From NCBI RefSeq assembly GCF_031010175.1, contig NZ_JAUAMB010000003.1:1-64000 (forward strand): DNA of 64,000 nucleotides, given 5' to 3'. This document shows, in pieces, positions 1-8,590 of the stretch. The stretch is from Halomonas sp. SpR1. Lineage in GTDB: Bacteria; Pseudomonadota; Gammaproteobacteria; Pseudomonadales; Halomonadaceae. The notes beneath the pieces are model-generated. The model had not been told where the DNA came from. It did no database searches and saw only the letters and a program-made list of their open reading frames with translations. Made by a program: the position numbers and the translations under genes. Numbering within the stretch: position 1 is the stretch's first letter; each line of letters starts with the position of its first letter.

Positions 1-120
1 GTCGTTGCCAAGTTGAACAACCGCCCCAGAAAACGCTTGGGGTATCGGACACCGGCACAAGTGTTCCTGGGAGAGTATTCAGGGGCGCTGAAAACCGCAG
101 GTGCTGCGCTTAATGTTTGA
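1..120 (+). CDS. IS30-family transposase, C-terminal end (partial)
   Basis: The reading frame is open from the first base and ends at the TGA at 118-120. It encodes about 39 residues including LNNRPRKRLGYRTPAQVF, the typical end of IS30-family DDE transposases. The rest lies outside the window, so it cannot be judged whether the gene is intact. It abuts the broken end of an IS1182-type transposase with almost no spacer, suggesting that IS30 inserted into or deleted that element. Family assignment rests on this terminal motif alone. Confidence 0.7.
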   Translation, partial: VVAKLNNRPRKRLGYRTPAQVFLGEYSGALKTAGAALNV

Positions 121-122
121 AT

Positions 123-761
123 TCAGGGTTGCTGAACTTCTTCTGTTAGGGAAGCGATCTTTTCTTTCAAACCTGTTGTCCGCATTTCTGTGATAGCGGC
201 AGAGCCTTGATCCATTGCGTCGAGCTGGTGTAAGTAACGCTCAATACTTTTATCGATTTCTTCTGCCCGCCGCTTCATCTTAGCCAAGGTGAAATTACGG
301 TCTCGATTGTTGACTGCCTTAAATTTACTGCCATCAATCGCCATTACCGAATGTGAAAAGAGCCCTAGGCGTCGACATATCAAGACAAAGTCGCGGCAAG
401 TAGCTTGAATCGCTTTGCCGTTGTTTTTGCGGAAATCTGCGATCGTTTTGAAATCCGGCGTTAGGCGTTCCGTTAGCCACATGAGTTCAACATTACGCTG
501 TGCCTCACGTTCCAGTCGGCGGCTAGACTGGATGCGATTGAGGTAGCCGTAGAGATAGATTTTTAAAAGAACGGCGGGATGGTAGGCGGGCCGACCCGTC
601 GCATGAGGGACAACGCCATTAAAGCCCAGCTGTTTGAGATCAAGGGCGTCAACAAAAGCCTCAATGGCTCGAACCGGATTATCTTCTGAGACAAAATCAT
701 CCAGAAGCTCAGGAAACAAGGTAGCTTGGGATCGGGATTCACCTGCGACGAACCGTTTCAT
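123..761 (-). pseudogene. IS1182-family transposase, truncated after about 212 residues
   Basis: The protein begins MKRFVAGESRSQATLFPELL and contains the conserved N-terminal region of IS1182-type transposases (GRPAYHPAVLLKIYLYGY, then DFKTIADFRKNN and AIDGSKFKAVN, which carries the first catalytic Asp). Family members usually have about 450-480 residues; here the frame stops just after a coiled region at the junction with the IS30 fragment, so the rest of the catalytic core is missing. The start is placed at 761 rather than 776 because a GGAGGT ribosome site lies just before it. The sequence near 806-822 reads on the minus strand as GGCTGTGTGAAAACG, a form I recall for ends of this family. 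Non-functional. Confidence 0.8.
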
Positions 762-826
762 CGGTACCTCCCACACTTAGTCATGGGATAAGTATAGCGA
801 CAGCTACGTTTTCACACAGCCTCGGC

Positions 827-935
827 CGATAACAGCCAAACCAAAAAAAGGGGTCCACGATTTTTCGCAGGCCCCTTTTTAACAATTTGGCGCGCCCGGC
901 AGGATTTGAACCTGCGACCCTCAGCTTCGGAGGCT
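827..935 (-). repeat. att-like copy of tRNA-Arg 3' half plus terminator (left end of putative island)
   Basis: Positions 888-935 match 36891-36938, the 3' half of the intact tRNA-Arg (from CCA through the T arm to the anticodon loop and 3' anticodon stem), with two differences in 48. The likeness continues into the downstream hairpin terminator (827-887 against 36839-36890), with small gaps. The 5' half of the tRNA is absent: bases 936-977 cannot form its acceptor or D arm. A 3' tRNA fragment in the same orientation as the intact gene, with the island between, is the classical product of tyrosine-recombinase integration. The differences indicate an old event or a related donor tRNA. Confidence 0.65.
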
Positions 936-1275
936 AATTCTAAGTCTTTCCGGTGGACTTACCCACTAAGGCACCCTATCGATAAACGCGATTTAATTTA
1001 TATAAAACAATGGTTTGAAGTGATATAGGACTTTAATAGCACTTTCCGCTTTGTCCCGATTTACACCGACAGGTGCCCATCGCCACCACCAAAGCGGCCA
1101 CATAGCGTGATTATAAAATGTCCGGTTTTTGGACATTTTGACCTTTGGCAATAGGGCCCTATCCGCGCTTCTTCACACTCCATGATGACCACCTTGCAAA
1201 AGCACCTCCTCTCCCCGCCTATCAGCATAATAAAATGTCACAATGGCCGAATGGGTTACATTATCGGAGTCGAGC
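936..1275. other. Non-coding stretch at left end of island
   Basis: No convincing gene is visible on either strand. The only clear structure is a 9-bp inverted repeat, AAAATGTCC/GGACATTTT (1115-1139, 7-base loop), which could be a terminator or a regulator site. No trace of an integrase gene was found, although one might be expected at this end of a tRNA-borne island. Confidence 0.5.
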
Positions 1276-1437
1276 ATGTCATCTGCTTATCGTCGTAAAC
1301 TTTCCATTGGGGTTCAGATCTTTTCTGACACCAGTGAAGGTGACTATTACTACTACGTTGATAAGACACCCTTGATTGAGCGACTAGTCAAGCAGAACAA
1401 GTACTACTTCTTTGGCGCCCAAGTCACTTCGGTATAA
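1276..1437 (+). pseudogene. Fragment of AAA-ATPase-like / PD-(D/E)XK family protein (N-terminus only)
   Basis: The frame encodes MSSAYRRKLSIGVQIFSD, then YYVDKTPLIERLVKQNKYYFF and stops after 53 residues. This is the recognisable start of a large family of mobile-element-associated proteins with an AAA-ATPase-like domain (PF09820 type) followed by a DUF1703 nuclease-like domain, normally about 500 residues long. The fragment breaks off just before where the Walker A region should follow (typically ...FLSRPRRFGKS). A remnant of an island or defence-type gene; not functional. Confidence 0.6.
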
Positions 1438-1690
1438 GCTTAATGCTGAATAATCCGCGCTACTGTTCGAAGGCCACCAGGAGACGTTTAGGGGAATATA
1501 TCCACGGTAAGCGAGATTAGCAGACAGCGGTTGCCATATGGGGGAATTACGTTTGAAGATCTTTCTGTTCTTTGCTCGAAAGAGCCTACCCTCTAGGCTG
1601 TTGGCAGATAATTATGCCTTAAGGCCGTAGCGCGCGTTTCGAATGCGCTCATTCAGCTAGCTGAAATGTCTTCGGCTCAATCATTACTCT
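1438..1690. other. Intergenic region, nothing recognised
   Basis: No ORF with a plausible ribosome site or family resemblance is seen between the AAA-ATPase-like fragment and the sugar operon promoter. It may be decayed sequence. Confidence 0.4.
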
Positions 1691-1762
1691 AGACATTGGT
1701 CTACCCTCCATTGATTTGCCCATGGTGGGCGACTAGTGTTCATTAATGTTGACGTTAACATT
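1691..1762 (+). promoter_or_regulatory. Promoter region with LacI-type operator, copy 1
   Basis: AATGTTGACGTTAACATT (1745-1762) is an 18-bp palindrome with a single mismatched pair and a central CG, the usual form of LacI/GalR-family operators. 54 bases before its start lies AGACATTGGTCT (1691-1702), itself an AGAC/GTCT inverted repeat. Both elements recur at nearly the same spacing before the binding-protein gene (2618-2687). The regulator is probably the LacI-family protein encoded at 11142-12140. Confidence 0.75.
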
Positions 1763-1852
1763 TAGAAGATATCAGCACCCATCCACTGTACAAATGCTTC
1801 AAAAACTTCAAGTCGCTTTGACTAAAAAAAGACAATTACAGGAGAGAATTTG

Positions 1853-2581
1853 ATGGCTAATGAATTGAAAGGAAAGGTCGCAGCTGTCACCGGCGCGGCA
1901 TCGGGAATAGGGCTTGCTACTGTAAAGGCGATGATTGCATCAGGCGCTCGTGTCGTACTGGTTGACCGCGATCAGGCCTCACTGAAGACAATCTGTGAGG
2001 AATTGGGCGATGCTGCGATTCCCCTGGTCATGGACTTGCTCGACCCTAAGGACTGCGCAACGTTGCTGTCACAAATCTTGGAGAAAGCTGGCCAACTCGA
2101 TATCTTCCACGCCAATGCTGGCAGCTATATCGGGGGTGACTTGCTCGACGCTGACCCAGATGCCATTGACCGAATGGTGAGCCTAAATGTCAGCGTCGTG
2201 ATGAAGAACGTCCAGAATATCTTGCCACACATGATCGAACGCGGAACTGGTGACATCATAGTGACGAGCTCGGTAGCTGGGCATTTCCCCGTCCATTGGG
2301 AGCCGGTCTACGCCTCTTCCAAGTGGGCCATGACCAATTTCGTCCAGACCGTGCGCCGCCAAGTTTTGAAACATGGCATCCGTGTTGCTTCGGTTTCACC
2401 AGGCCCTGTCAACAGTGCTTTGCTTGCTGATTGGCCTGAAGAAAACCTGCGCAAGGCGAAAGAGTCAGGCAGCATTATTGAGCCATCGGATGTGTCTGAT
2501 GCTGTCATGTACATTCTGACTCGCCCTCGCAATGTGACCATTCGTGACATGGTGGTTCTGCCTAGCAATTTCGATATGTGA
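1853..2581 (+). CDS. SDR-family polyol dehydrogenase (ribitol/xylitol-dehydrogenase-like)
   Basis: A 242-residue classical short-chain dehydrogenase. The cofactor motif TGAASGIG is at residues 13-20, an Asp after beta-2 (VLVDRD, about 38) favours NAD, NAG is at 88-90, and the catalytic Ser (139/140), Tyr153 and Lys157 (YASSK) are present. The start is the ATG at 1853, with GGAGAGA nine bases upstream. It is the first gene of an operon encoding a ribose-type ABC importer, two FGGY kinases and a transaldolase, so oxidation of an imported polyol to a ketose is the likely role. The exact substrate cannot be read from the sequence. Transcription is probably controlled by the LacI-type site at 1745-1762. 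Confidence 0.75.
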   Translation: MANELKGKVAAVTGAASGIGLATVKAMIASGARVVLVDRDQASLKTICEELGDAAIPLVMDLLDPKDCATLLSQILEKAGQLDIFHANAGSYIGGDLLDADPDAIDRMVSLNVSVVMKNVQNILPHMIERGTGDIIVTSSVAGHFPVHWEPVYASSKWAMTNFVQTVRRQVLKHGIRVASVSPGPVNSALLADWPEENLRKAKESGSIIEPSDVSDAVMYILTRPRNVTIRDMVVLPSNFDM

Positions 2582-2617
2582 AGTAGGAAAACTCGAAGAG
2601 ACAGAACAGGAGCTAGT

Positions 2618-2687
2618 AGACATTGGTCTGAGCTCTATTGCTTTGTCCGCTGGACTCTTCTAGCTTTCAAATGTTGACGTTAACATT
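2618..2687 (+). promoter_or_regulatory. Promoter region with LacI-type operator, copy 2
   Basis: This carries the identical 18-mer AATGTTGACGTTAACATT (2670-2687) and, 52 bases before it, AGACATTGGTCT (2618-2629). The intervening sequence is also partly alike (for example TATTGCTTTG against CATTGATTTG), so this seems to be a duplicated promoter module. It gives the importer genes a start point separate from the dehydrogenase, under the same regulator. Confidence 0.75.
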
Positions 2688-2746
2688 TTGATAAAGTCAG
2701 CTTTACTGCACCTTGCAACGCAACAATAACAAATCTGGAGCTAACC

Positions 2747-3685
2747 ATGAAAATTAGTGATATCGCAGCCCCCTTTCGCAAGACGGTTCTCCTCGCCGCC
2801 AGCGCCACTGCCTTAACAGCAGTGACCGCATCAGCTGATGAGCATACCCTGACAATCGGCATGTCCTTCCAGGAACTCAACAACGAATACTTCGTGACTA
2901 TGCAAGAGGCACTGGAGAGCGCCGCCGAGAGCATAGGAGCCGAAGTGATCACCACTGATGCCCGCCATGATGTCTCCAAGCAAGTTAGCGATGTCGAGGA
3001 CATGATCCAGCGGGGAATCGACATCCTACTGCTTAACCCCGCCGACTCCGTCGGTGTTGAAACTGCGGTGCTGGCTGCTAAGGAAGCCGGCGTCACCACG
3101 GTCGCCATTGATGCTCAGGCCAACGGCCCAGTGGACGGATTCGTAGGGTCAAAAAACTACGATGCTGGCTATAAAGCCTGCGAATATCTGGCCCAGCAGC
3201 TAGACGGCGAAGGCCAAGTAGCCCTGCTGGATGGCATTCCAGTCGTGCCTATCCTGCAGCGTATCGATGGTTGCAACGCCGCGCTCGACGAGCATGACGG
3301 CATTGAAATTGTCACTACGCAGAACGGCCGTCAGGAACGCACCCATGCAATGACGGTGACAGAGAATATCATCCAGGCTAACCCAGAGCTCGACGGCCTA
3401 TTCAGCGTCAACGACATCGGCTCCTTGGGTGCCCTGATCGCCATTGAAGCCAGTGGCCAGGATATCAAGTTGGTCAGTGTCGACGGACATCCCGAGGCCG
3501 TTGCCGAGATACAGAAAGCCGATTCACCGTTCATCGCCACTTCAGCGCAATATCCCGCAGATATGGTTCGCGTGGGGCTCGGCCTGGCAATGGCCAAGTA
3601 CTGGGGGGCTGAAACTGCGCCTGCAGAAATCCCCATTGACGTCGAGCTGATCGATCGCGATAAAGCCGCCGATTTCAGCTGGTAA
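2747..3685 (+). CDS. Ribose-type ABC transporter substrate-binding protein
   Basis: A 312-residue periplasmic protein. The Sec signal peptide ends near residue 30 (...TAVTASA before DEHTLT). The mature part has the Periplasmic_binding_4 fold features of the RbsB/XylF family: [14 protein letters not shown] at the start, then [28 protein letters not shown] and [16 protein letters not shown]. It delivers a sugar or polyol to the RbsA/RbsC-type subunits encoded next. GGAG lies eight bases before the ATG. A strong hairpin follows the gene, as often seen when the binding protein must be made in excess over the membrane parts. Confidence 0.85.
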   Translation: MKISDIAAPFRKTVLLAASATALTAVTASADEHTLTIGMSFQELNNEYFVTMQEALESAAESIGAEVITTDARHDVSKQVSDVEDMIQRGIDILLLNPADSVGVETAVLAAKEAGVTTVAIDAQANGPVDGFVGSKNYDAGYKACEYLAQQLDGEGQVALLDGIPVVPILQRIDGCNAALDEHDGIEIVTTQNGRQERTHAMTVTENIIQANPELDGLFSVNDIGSLGALIAIEASGQDIKLVSVDGHPEAVAEIQKADSPFIATSAQYPADMVRVGLGLAMAKYWGAETAPAEIPIDVELIDRDKAADFSW

Positions 3686-3707
3686 CCCCTACCAAAGACG
3701 CCGACAG

Positions 3708-3732
3708 CGTGTGCCACCTCTGGTGGCACACG
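3708..3732 (+). other. Intercistronic RNA hairpin
   Basis: GTGTGCCACC and GGTGGCACAC form a perfect stem of 10 bp, extendable to 11, around a three-base loop (TCT). It lies between the binding-protein and ATPase genes and has no T-run, so it is more likely an mRNA-stabilising or processing element than a terminator. It ends 11 bases before the ATPase start codon and could also lower ATPase translation. Confidence 0.6.
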
Positions 3733-3743
3733 AGGGTACCCCT

Positions 3744-5246
3744 ATGACTCCATTATTATCCTTGAGACATATCTCGAAGTCCTTTCCTGGGGTTAAGGCC
3801 CTGCAGAATGTGTCGCTCGATATCCATGCTGGCGAAGTGCATGCACTGCTTGGCGAGAACGGAGCCGGCAAGTCGACTCTAATGAAGATTCTCTGTGGCA
3901 TCTACCGACAAGATGAAGGAGAAATCATCATTGATGGCAAGAGCTGCGATTTTCACGGTTATCAAGATGCTCTCGACGCGGGGATCGGCATCATCTTCCA
4001 AGAGTTCAGCCTGATTCCCTACCTAGACGCCGTAGACAATATCTTCCTGGGACGCGAAAAACGCAATCGATTAGGACTGCGTGACCGACGTGGCATGGTC
4101 GCCGAAGCTCAGCGCTTGTTCGAGCGTCTTAAGGTCACTATCCCCCTAGACCGTCCTATTGTTGAGCTAAGCGTCGCCGACCAGCAATTTATCGAAATTG
4201 CCAAGGCCCTATCCCTGGATGCACGCATTCTGGTGCTCGACGAGCCAACAGCAACCTTAACGCCTAGCGAAGCCGATCACTTGTTCACCATCATGCGTGA
4301 GCTGCGCCAGCAAGAGGTCGGTATGGTCTTCATCTCCCACCATATGGAGGAGATTTTCACTATCTGCGATCGCGTTACGGTGATGCGCGATGGTGAAAAG
4401 GTTGATGACTGTGACACCGCATCGACCACCCCCGACGACTTGATTGAGAAGATGGTCGGCAGACGCGTCGAGAATCTCTTTCCCAAACGGCGTTGCGATG
4501 CTGACTACGACGATGTGGTGCTGAACATCGAAGCCCTGCGCCTCGCCCCCGATGGTCCCGAGTACTCATTGAAACTTCATCGTGGCGAGATCCTTGGCTT
4601 CGCTGGTTTGGTGGGCTCCGGTCGCACGGAGCTGGCTATGGGGCTGATCGGCGCAACGCGCCCTGTGCATGCAAAGGTCAGTATGGAAGGCAAATCGATT
4701 AAGCTCCGCCACCCAGCAACTGCCCTCAAGCAGGGAATTGGGCTGCTCCCGGAAAGCCGCAAGACCCAGGGGCTCATACTGCCGTTCTCGTGCCGCGATA
4801 ACATCTCCCTGAATAATCTGACGCAATTCCAGGGCGCCTTGCCACTGATTAAGCGCCGTCAGGAGTCGCGCACCGCCGCGAACCTGATGGACTCAGTGCG
4901 GGTTAAAGCCCCTAGTCCAGAAACACCGGTTGGTAACCTTAGTGGTGGCAATCAGCAAAAGGTGGTGATCGCCCGCTGGCTTGGTCACCAATGCAAGGTG
5001 CTGATTTTTGATGAACCTACACGCGGCATTGATGTTGGTGCCAAGTCCGAAATCTACGCCTTGATGAAGGAGCTCACCGCGCAAGGCGTGTCGATCATCA
5101 TGATTTCTTCAGAACTGCCAGAAATCCTCGGTCTCTGTGACCGCGTCGAGGTCTTTTACCAAGGTGAGATTGCCGCCGAACTTGAAGGCGAAAATATCAG
5201 TTCACAATCCATCATGCACCATGCTACGGGGGGACTCAGCGCATGA
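3744..5246 (+). CDS. Sugar ABC transporter ATP-binding protein (RbsA-like, two ATPase domains)
   Basis: A 500-residue duplicated ATPase of the ribose/galactose/xylose importer class. The first domain has Walker [10 protein letters not shown] (about 37-45), the degenerate signature ELSVADQQ and Walker [11 protein letters not shown]. The second has the signature LSGGNQQK and [17 protein letters not shown]; its Walker A is replaced by [11 protein letters not shown], as usual in this family. The ATG at 3744 ([14 protein letters not shown]) is preferred over the GTG at 3711, which lies inside the hairpin. It overlaps the permease start by four bases (ATGA), indicating coupled translation. Confidence 0.88.
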   Translation: MTPLLSLRHISKSFPGVKALQNVSLDIHAGEVHALLGENGAGKSTLMKILCGIYRQDEGEIIIDGKSCDFHGYQDALDAGIGIIFQEFSLIPYLDAVDNIFLGREKRNRLGLRDRRGMVAEAQRLFERLKVTIPLDRPIVELSVADQQFIEIAKALSLDARILVLDEPTATLTPSEADHLFTIMRELRQQEVGMVFISHHMEEIFTICDRVTVMRDGEKVDDCDTASTTPDDLIEKMVGRRVENLFPKRRCDADYDDVVLNIEALRLAPDGPEYSLKLHRGEILGFAGLVGSGRTELAMGLIGATRPVHAKVSMEGKSIKLRHPATALKQGIGLLPESRKTQGLILPFSCRDNISLNNLTQFQGALPLIKRRQESRTAANLMDSVRVKAPSPETPVGNLSGGNQQKVVIARWLGHQCKVLIFDEPTRGIDVGAKSEIYALMKELTAQGVSIIMISSELPEILGLCDRVEVFYQGEIAAELEGENISSQSIMHHATGGLSA

Positions 5247-6223
5247 GCCAGCTCGCCTCAACTTCCAGCACCAAACCTCAGTCACTTAAGACGCGACTGG
5301 CCCGCTGGCGCCGTACTCCAATCTTCTACCCGCTGATCGGTTTCATCGTCGTCTTCATTGCCATGTCGCTAATCAATGACAACTTCCTAACAGGGAGCAA
5401 CATGGCCAACCTGGTGCGCCAATCGTCAATCATCGCGATCATCGCAGTGGGCATGAGTCTGGCCATCCTCACCGGCGGCATTGACCTATCGGTGGGCCCG
5501 GTGATGGCTCTGTCGGGTACTGTCATGGCTGGCTTGATGGTTGCCGGTGTCCCACCTTCGCTGGCTATCATCCTCGGATTGCTGGTGGGCGCAGGGTTCG
5601 GGGCCTTCAATGGCGTCTTTGTTGCCTTTGTTGGCATGCCACCAATTATCGTCACCCTGGCGACTATGGGCATCGCCCGCGGGCTCGGTCTGATCTATAC
5701 CGGCGGCTACCCGATTTCTGGCCTACCGGATAGCTTCGCCTTCTTTGGGCGCGGAAGCTTGGTCGGCATTGAGGTGCCCATACTGATCATGATCGCCGTC
5801 TATGCCTTAGGCTATGTGCTGCTCAGCCATACTGCCACCGGCCGTTATCTTTACGCCATCGGCGGCAACGAAGAGGCCACTCGTCTCTCCGGCATCCGAG
5901 TGTCGCGCTACAAGCTACTGGTCTACACCCTAAGCGGCACTACAGCGGCTATCGCAGGCTTGATTCTGACCTCGCGGCTGATGAGCGGCCAACCCAACGC
6001 GGGGGTCGGCTTCGAGCTCGATGCCATCGCTGCCGTAGTGCTGGGGGGCACCGCCATTACCGGGGGTCGTGGCATGATCCTAGGGACTCTTGTTGGCGCC
6101 ATGTTGCTCGGGGTGCTCAACAACGGCCTGAACCTGATGGGCGTATCTCCCTACCTCCAGACCGTCATTAAGGGCTTGATCATCCTGCTGGCGATCTATA
6201 TCAGCCGCAAGCGCTCGCCCTGA
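5243..6223 (+). CDS. Sugar ABC transporter permease (RbsC-like)
   Basis: A 326-residue inner-membrane protein with eight or more hydrophobic segments. It carries RbsC/XylH-type motifs: [49 protein letters not shown] and [19 protein letters not shown]. It forms the membrane channel of the importer with the preceding ATPase and binding protein. The start overlaps the ATPase stop by four bases. No second permease gene is present, so a homodimer is expected. Confidence 0.88.
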   Translation: MSQLASTSSTKPQSLKTRLARWRRTPIFYPLIGFIVVFIAMSLINDNFLTGSNMANLVRQSSIIAIIAVGMSLAILTGGIDLSVGPVMALSGTVMAGLMVAGVPPSLAIILGLLVGAGFGAFNGVFVAFVGMPPIIVTLATMGIARGLGLIYTGGYPISGLPDSFAFFGRGSLVGIEVPILIMIAVYALGYVLLSHTATGRYLYAIGGNEEATRLSGIRVSRYKLLVYTLSGTTAAIAGLILTSRLMSGQPNAGVGFELDAIAAVVLGGTAITGGRGMILGTLVGAMLLGVLNNGLNLMGVSPYLQTVIKGLIILLAIYISRKRSP

Positions 6224-6277
6224 GTGCCGACATACTCTTTGGCGAGGTTAGTCCCGCGCCGAGAAAAGGAGAGCTGC

Positions 6278-7819
6278 ATGAAAACTGTTATCGGTATCGA
6301 TATCGGCACACAGAGCACAAAGGCTCTAGTACTAGATGGTAATGGCCGGATACTGGCCGAACATAGCAGAGGCTATCGAGTCGATACCCCCCGCCCACTC
6401 TGGGCCGAACAGTGGCCTGATGTCTGGTGGGAAGCTGTACTCGGTTGCCTAAGCGCTTGCCTTAGTACCCCTGGCATTAATCCTCGGGACGTCAAAGGGC
6501 TTTGTGTTAGCAGCCTCTACGGTGGCTCGGGTATACCAGTTGACGCTGATATCCGGCCCCTCCATCCCTGCTTGATATGGATGGATCGCCGAGCTGAAGC
6601 TCAGGTGCAGTGGGTAAAGGAGCACATCAACCTGACCCAGCTGGGGGATATCACCGGAAACGGGGTGGATAGCTACTACGGTTTCACCAAAATGATGTGG
6701 CTCAAAGCCGAGCGACCCGACGTCTGGGAGCAAACCCGTTACCTGCTGCCGCCCAACAGCTATATCAACTATCTACTGAGTGGCGAAATTGCAATCGACC
6801 ACAGTTCTGCTGGCAACATCGGTGGCATCTACGATTTAGAGAAACGCGCTTGGTCGACAGAGATGCTAGAAGCCTTGGGTATTGATCGTGAAAAGCTACC
6901 GAGTCGGCTGGTGAGCTCGGCGACACCGGTCGGCGGATTGCTGCCGTCGCTGGCCAGTTCACTGGGCCTATGCGAGGGTATCCCCGTGTTCGCCGGTGGC
7001 GTCGATGCGGCGATGGCCACACTGGCAGCAGGGGCGACACGGCCCGGCAATCATGTCGCTATGATCGGCACCAGCATGTGCTGGGGAATGATTAACCGGC
7101 GCGCCGACGCCAGCCTGGGGCTGATCAGCATGCCCCACGTGCTGAACGGCGATCAGGAGATCTACACCTTCGGCGGGGCTCTTACCGCTGGTGCTTCAGT
7201 AAGTTGGTACGTCGATACCTTCTGTGGTGAGGACAAGGCCGCAGCCGTTGAGAGCGGCAGCGCCTTTGAACGTCTCGAGCCGCCCGCACGCGAGCTTCCC
7301 CCAGGAGCCAATGGTCTGCTCTTCCTACCCTACTTGATGGGTGAGCGCAGCCCTGTGTGGGATGCCCATGCCAGCGCAGGTTTCATTGGACTCAGCCTTT
7401 ATCACCAGCGCCATCATCTTTACCGAGCCGTGCTGGAAGGTGTGACCTTCGCTCTACGGCACAACATGGAAGCAGGCACCCGACAAGGGGTGGCCCTCGA
7501 CGACCACCTAATTGTGGTCGGCGGTGCCTCTCAGTCGGATCTATGGATGCAAATCATCGCCGACGTTACCCGCATGCCCGTCTACACCTACCGCGAGAGC
7601 GTTGAGGCAGCGCTAGGTGCTGGCCTGCTGGCCGGTCAGGCTTGCAGTTTGCTCGACCTGGCCAAGCCTCTAAAACATGGCACCCTGGTCGAGCGCGCCA
7701 CTCCATGCGAGACGGCGGCTTGTCGATACGATGAACTCTTCACGCTTTATTGTCAGCTCTATCCGACGCTCAAGCCGATCATGCATCGGCTCAATACCAA
7801 CCACATACTGAGCGAGTGA
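6278..7819 (+). CDS. FGGY-family carbohydrate kinase
   Basis: A 513-residue sugar kinase of the FGGY family. The N-terminal ATPase fold begins VIGIDIGTQSTKALVLD, the second domain contains VAMIGTSMCWGM and FGGALTAGASVSW, and MGERSPVWDAHASAGFIG corresponds to the C-terminal FGGY signature. The start is the ATG at 6278, with AAAAGGAG upstream. A second, more xylulokinase-like kinase sits two genes downstream, so the two probably phosphorylate different ketoses or polyols. The substrate is not deducible from what I can see; L-xylulose, D-ribulose or a tetritol are possibilities. Confidence 0.78.
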   Translation: MKTVIGIDIGTQSTKALVLDGNGRILAEHSRGYRVDTPRPLWAEQWPDVWWEAVLGCLSACLSTPGINPRDVKGLCVSSLYGGSGIPVDADIRPLHPCLIWMDRRAEAQVQWVKEHINLTQLGDITGNGVDSYYGFTKMMWLKAERPDVWEQTRYLLPPNSYINYLLSGEIAIDHSSAGNIGGIYDLEKRAWSTEMLEALGIDREKLPSRLVSSATPVGGLLPSLASSLGLCEGIPVFAGGVDAAMATLAAGATRPGNHVAMIGTSMCWGMINRRADASLGLISMPHVLNGDQEIYTFGGALTAGASVSWYVDTFCGEDKAAAVESGSAFERLEPPARELPPGANGLLFLPYLMGERSPVWDAHASAGFIGLSLYHQRHHLYRAVLEGVTFALRHNMEAGTRQGVALDDHLIVVGGASQSDLWMQIIADVTRMPVYTYRESVEAALGAGLLAGQACSLLDLAKPLKHGTLVERATPCETAACRYDELFTLYCQLYPTLKPIMHRLNTNHILSE

Positions 7820-7828
7820 ACTTATTTC

Positions 7829-8560
7829 ATGAATTTCGAACTTCAGAATCAACGCATTCTCGTCACGGGCGCTACCAGCGGCATCGGTCTCGACATTGCC
7901 CAGGCCCTCGCCGAGCTAGGCGCTAACCTAGTATTGATAGGCCGCAATCAGGACATTCTCGCCGAACTGGAACAGTCGCTTGGTGCGATTACTCTGGCCG
8001 TTGATATTACCGATGAAGCGGCGGTCAATGCGTCCTTCTCTGAGATGCCTGTCCTTGATGGCTTGGTCAACTGTGCGGGTATCTCAATACTTGACGACGT
8101 TCTTGACGTTAAAGCGAAAGACCTTGAGCAAATCATGGCCACTAATGTCACCGCCAGTGCCGTGGTGGCCAGGGAGGCAGCACGTCACATGATTGCGAAT
8201 GGTCGCCAGGGCAGCATCGTCAATGTCTCCAGTCAGGCGGCCATGGCTGCCCTGCCGGGGCATCTCGGCTACTGCGCGTCCAAAGCGGCCATGGATGCTA
8301 TGACGCGCGTATTGTGTCTCGAATTAGGCCCTAAGGGCATACGCGTCAACAGCGTTAACCCTACGGTAACGCTGACCCCTATGGCCGAACGCGCCTGGGC
8401 AGACCCCGCCAAGCGCGACCCGATGCTGGCAGCCATTCCTTTGGGACGCTTTGCCACCCCTCGTGAAGTTGCTCTGCCGGTTGCCTTCCTGCTGAGCTCG
8501 GCGGCCTCAATGATCAGCGGTGCTAGCCTGCCGATTGATGGCGGTTTCACATCTCACTAG
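7829..8560 (+). CDS. SDR oxidoreductase resembling L-xylulose reductase (DCXR type)
   Basis: A 243-residue short-chain dehydrogenase with VTGATSGIG (residues 12-20), NCAG, the catalytic Ser in NVSSQAAM and YCASK. The late segment VNSVNPTVTLTPM, then IPLGRFATPREV, matches the arrangement characteristic of dicarbonyl/L-xylulose reductases and their bacterial relatives. LVLIGRN after beta-2, with an Arg at that position, suggests NADP(H). Together with the first SDR and xylulokinase it could interconvert L-xylulose, xylitol and D-xylulose. It begins nine bases after the kinase stop. The reaction is inferred, the family is clear. Confidence 0.72.
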   Translation: MNFELQNQRILVTGATSGIGLDIAQALAELGANLVLIGRNQDILAELEQSLGAITLAVDITDEAAVNASFSEMPVLDGLVNCAGISILDDVLDVKAKDLEQIMATNVTASAVVAREAARHMIANGRQGSIVNVSSQAAMAALPGHLGYCASKAAMDAMTRVLCLELGPKGIRVNSVNPTVTLTPMAERAWADPAKRDPMLAAIPLGRFATPREVALPVAFLLSSAASMISGASLPIDGGFTSH

Positions 8561-8590
8561 TCACCGTGTTTTACCGGCAAGGAGCCTAAC

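Noticed and set aside
888..977. Second functional tRNA-Arg gene
   Set aside because: Only the 3' half matches; the 5' part cannot pair to form acceptor and D stems.
1145..1375. 76-codon plus-strand ORF
   Set aside because: Overlaps the recognisable AAA-ATPase-like fragment in another frame and lacks a ribosome site.
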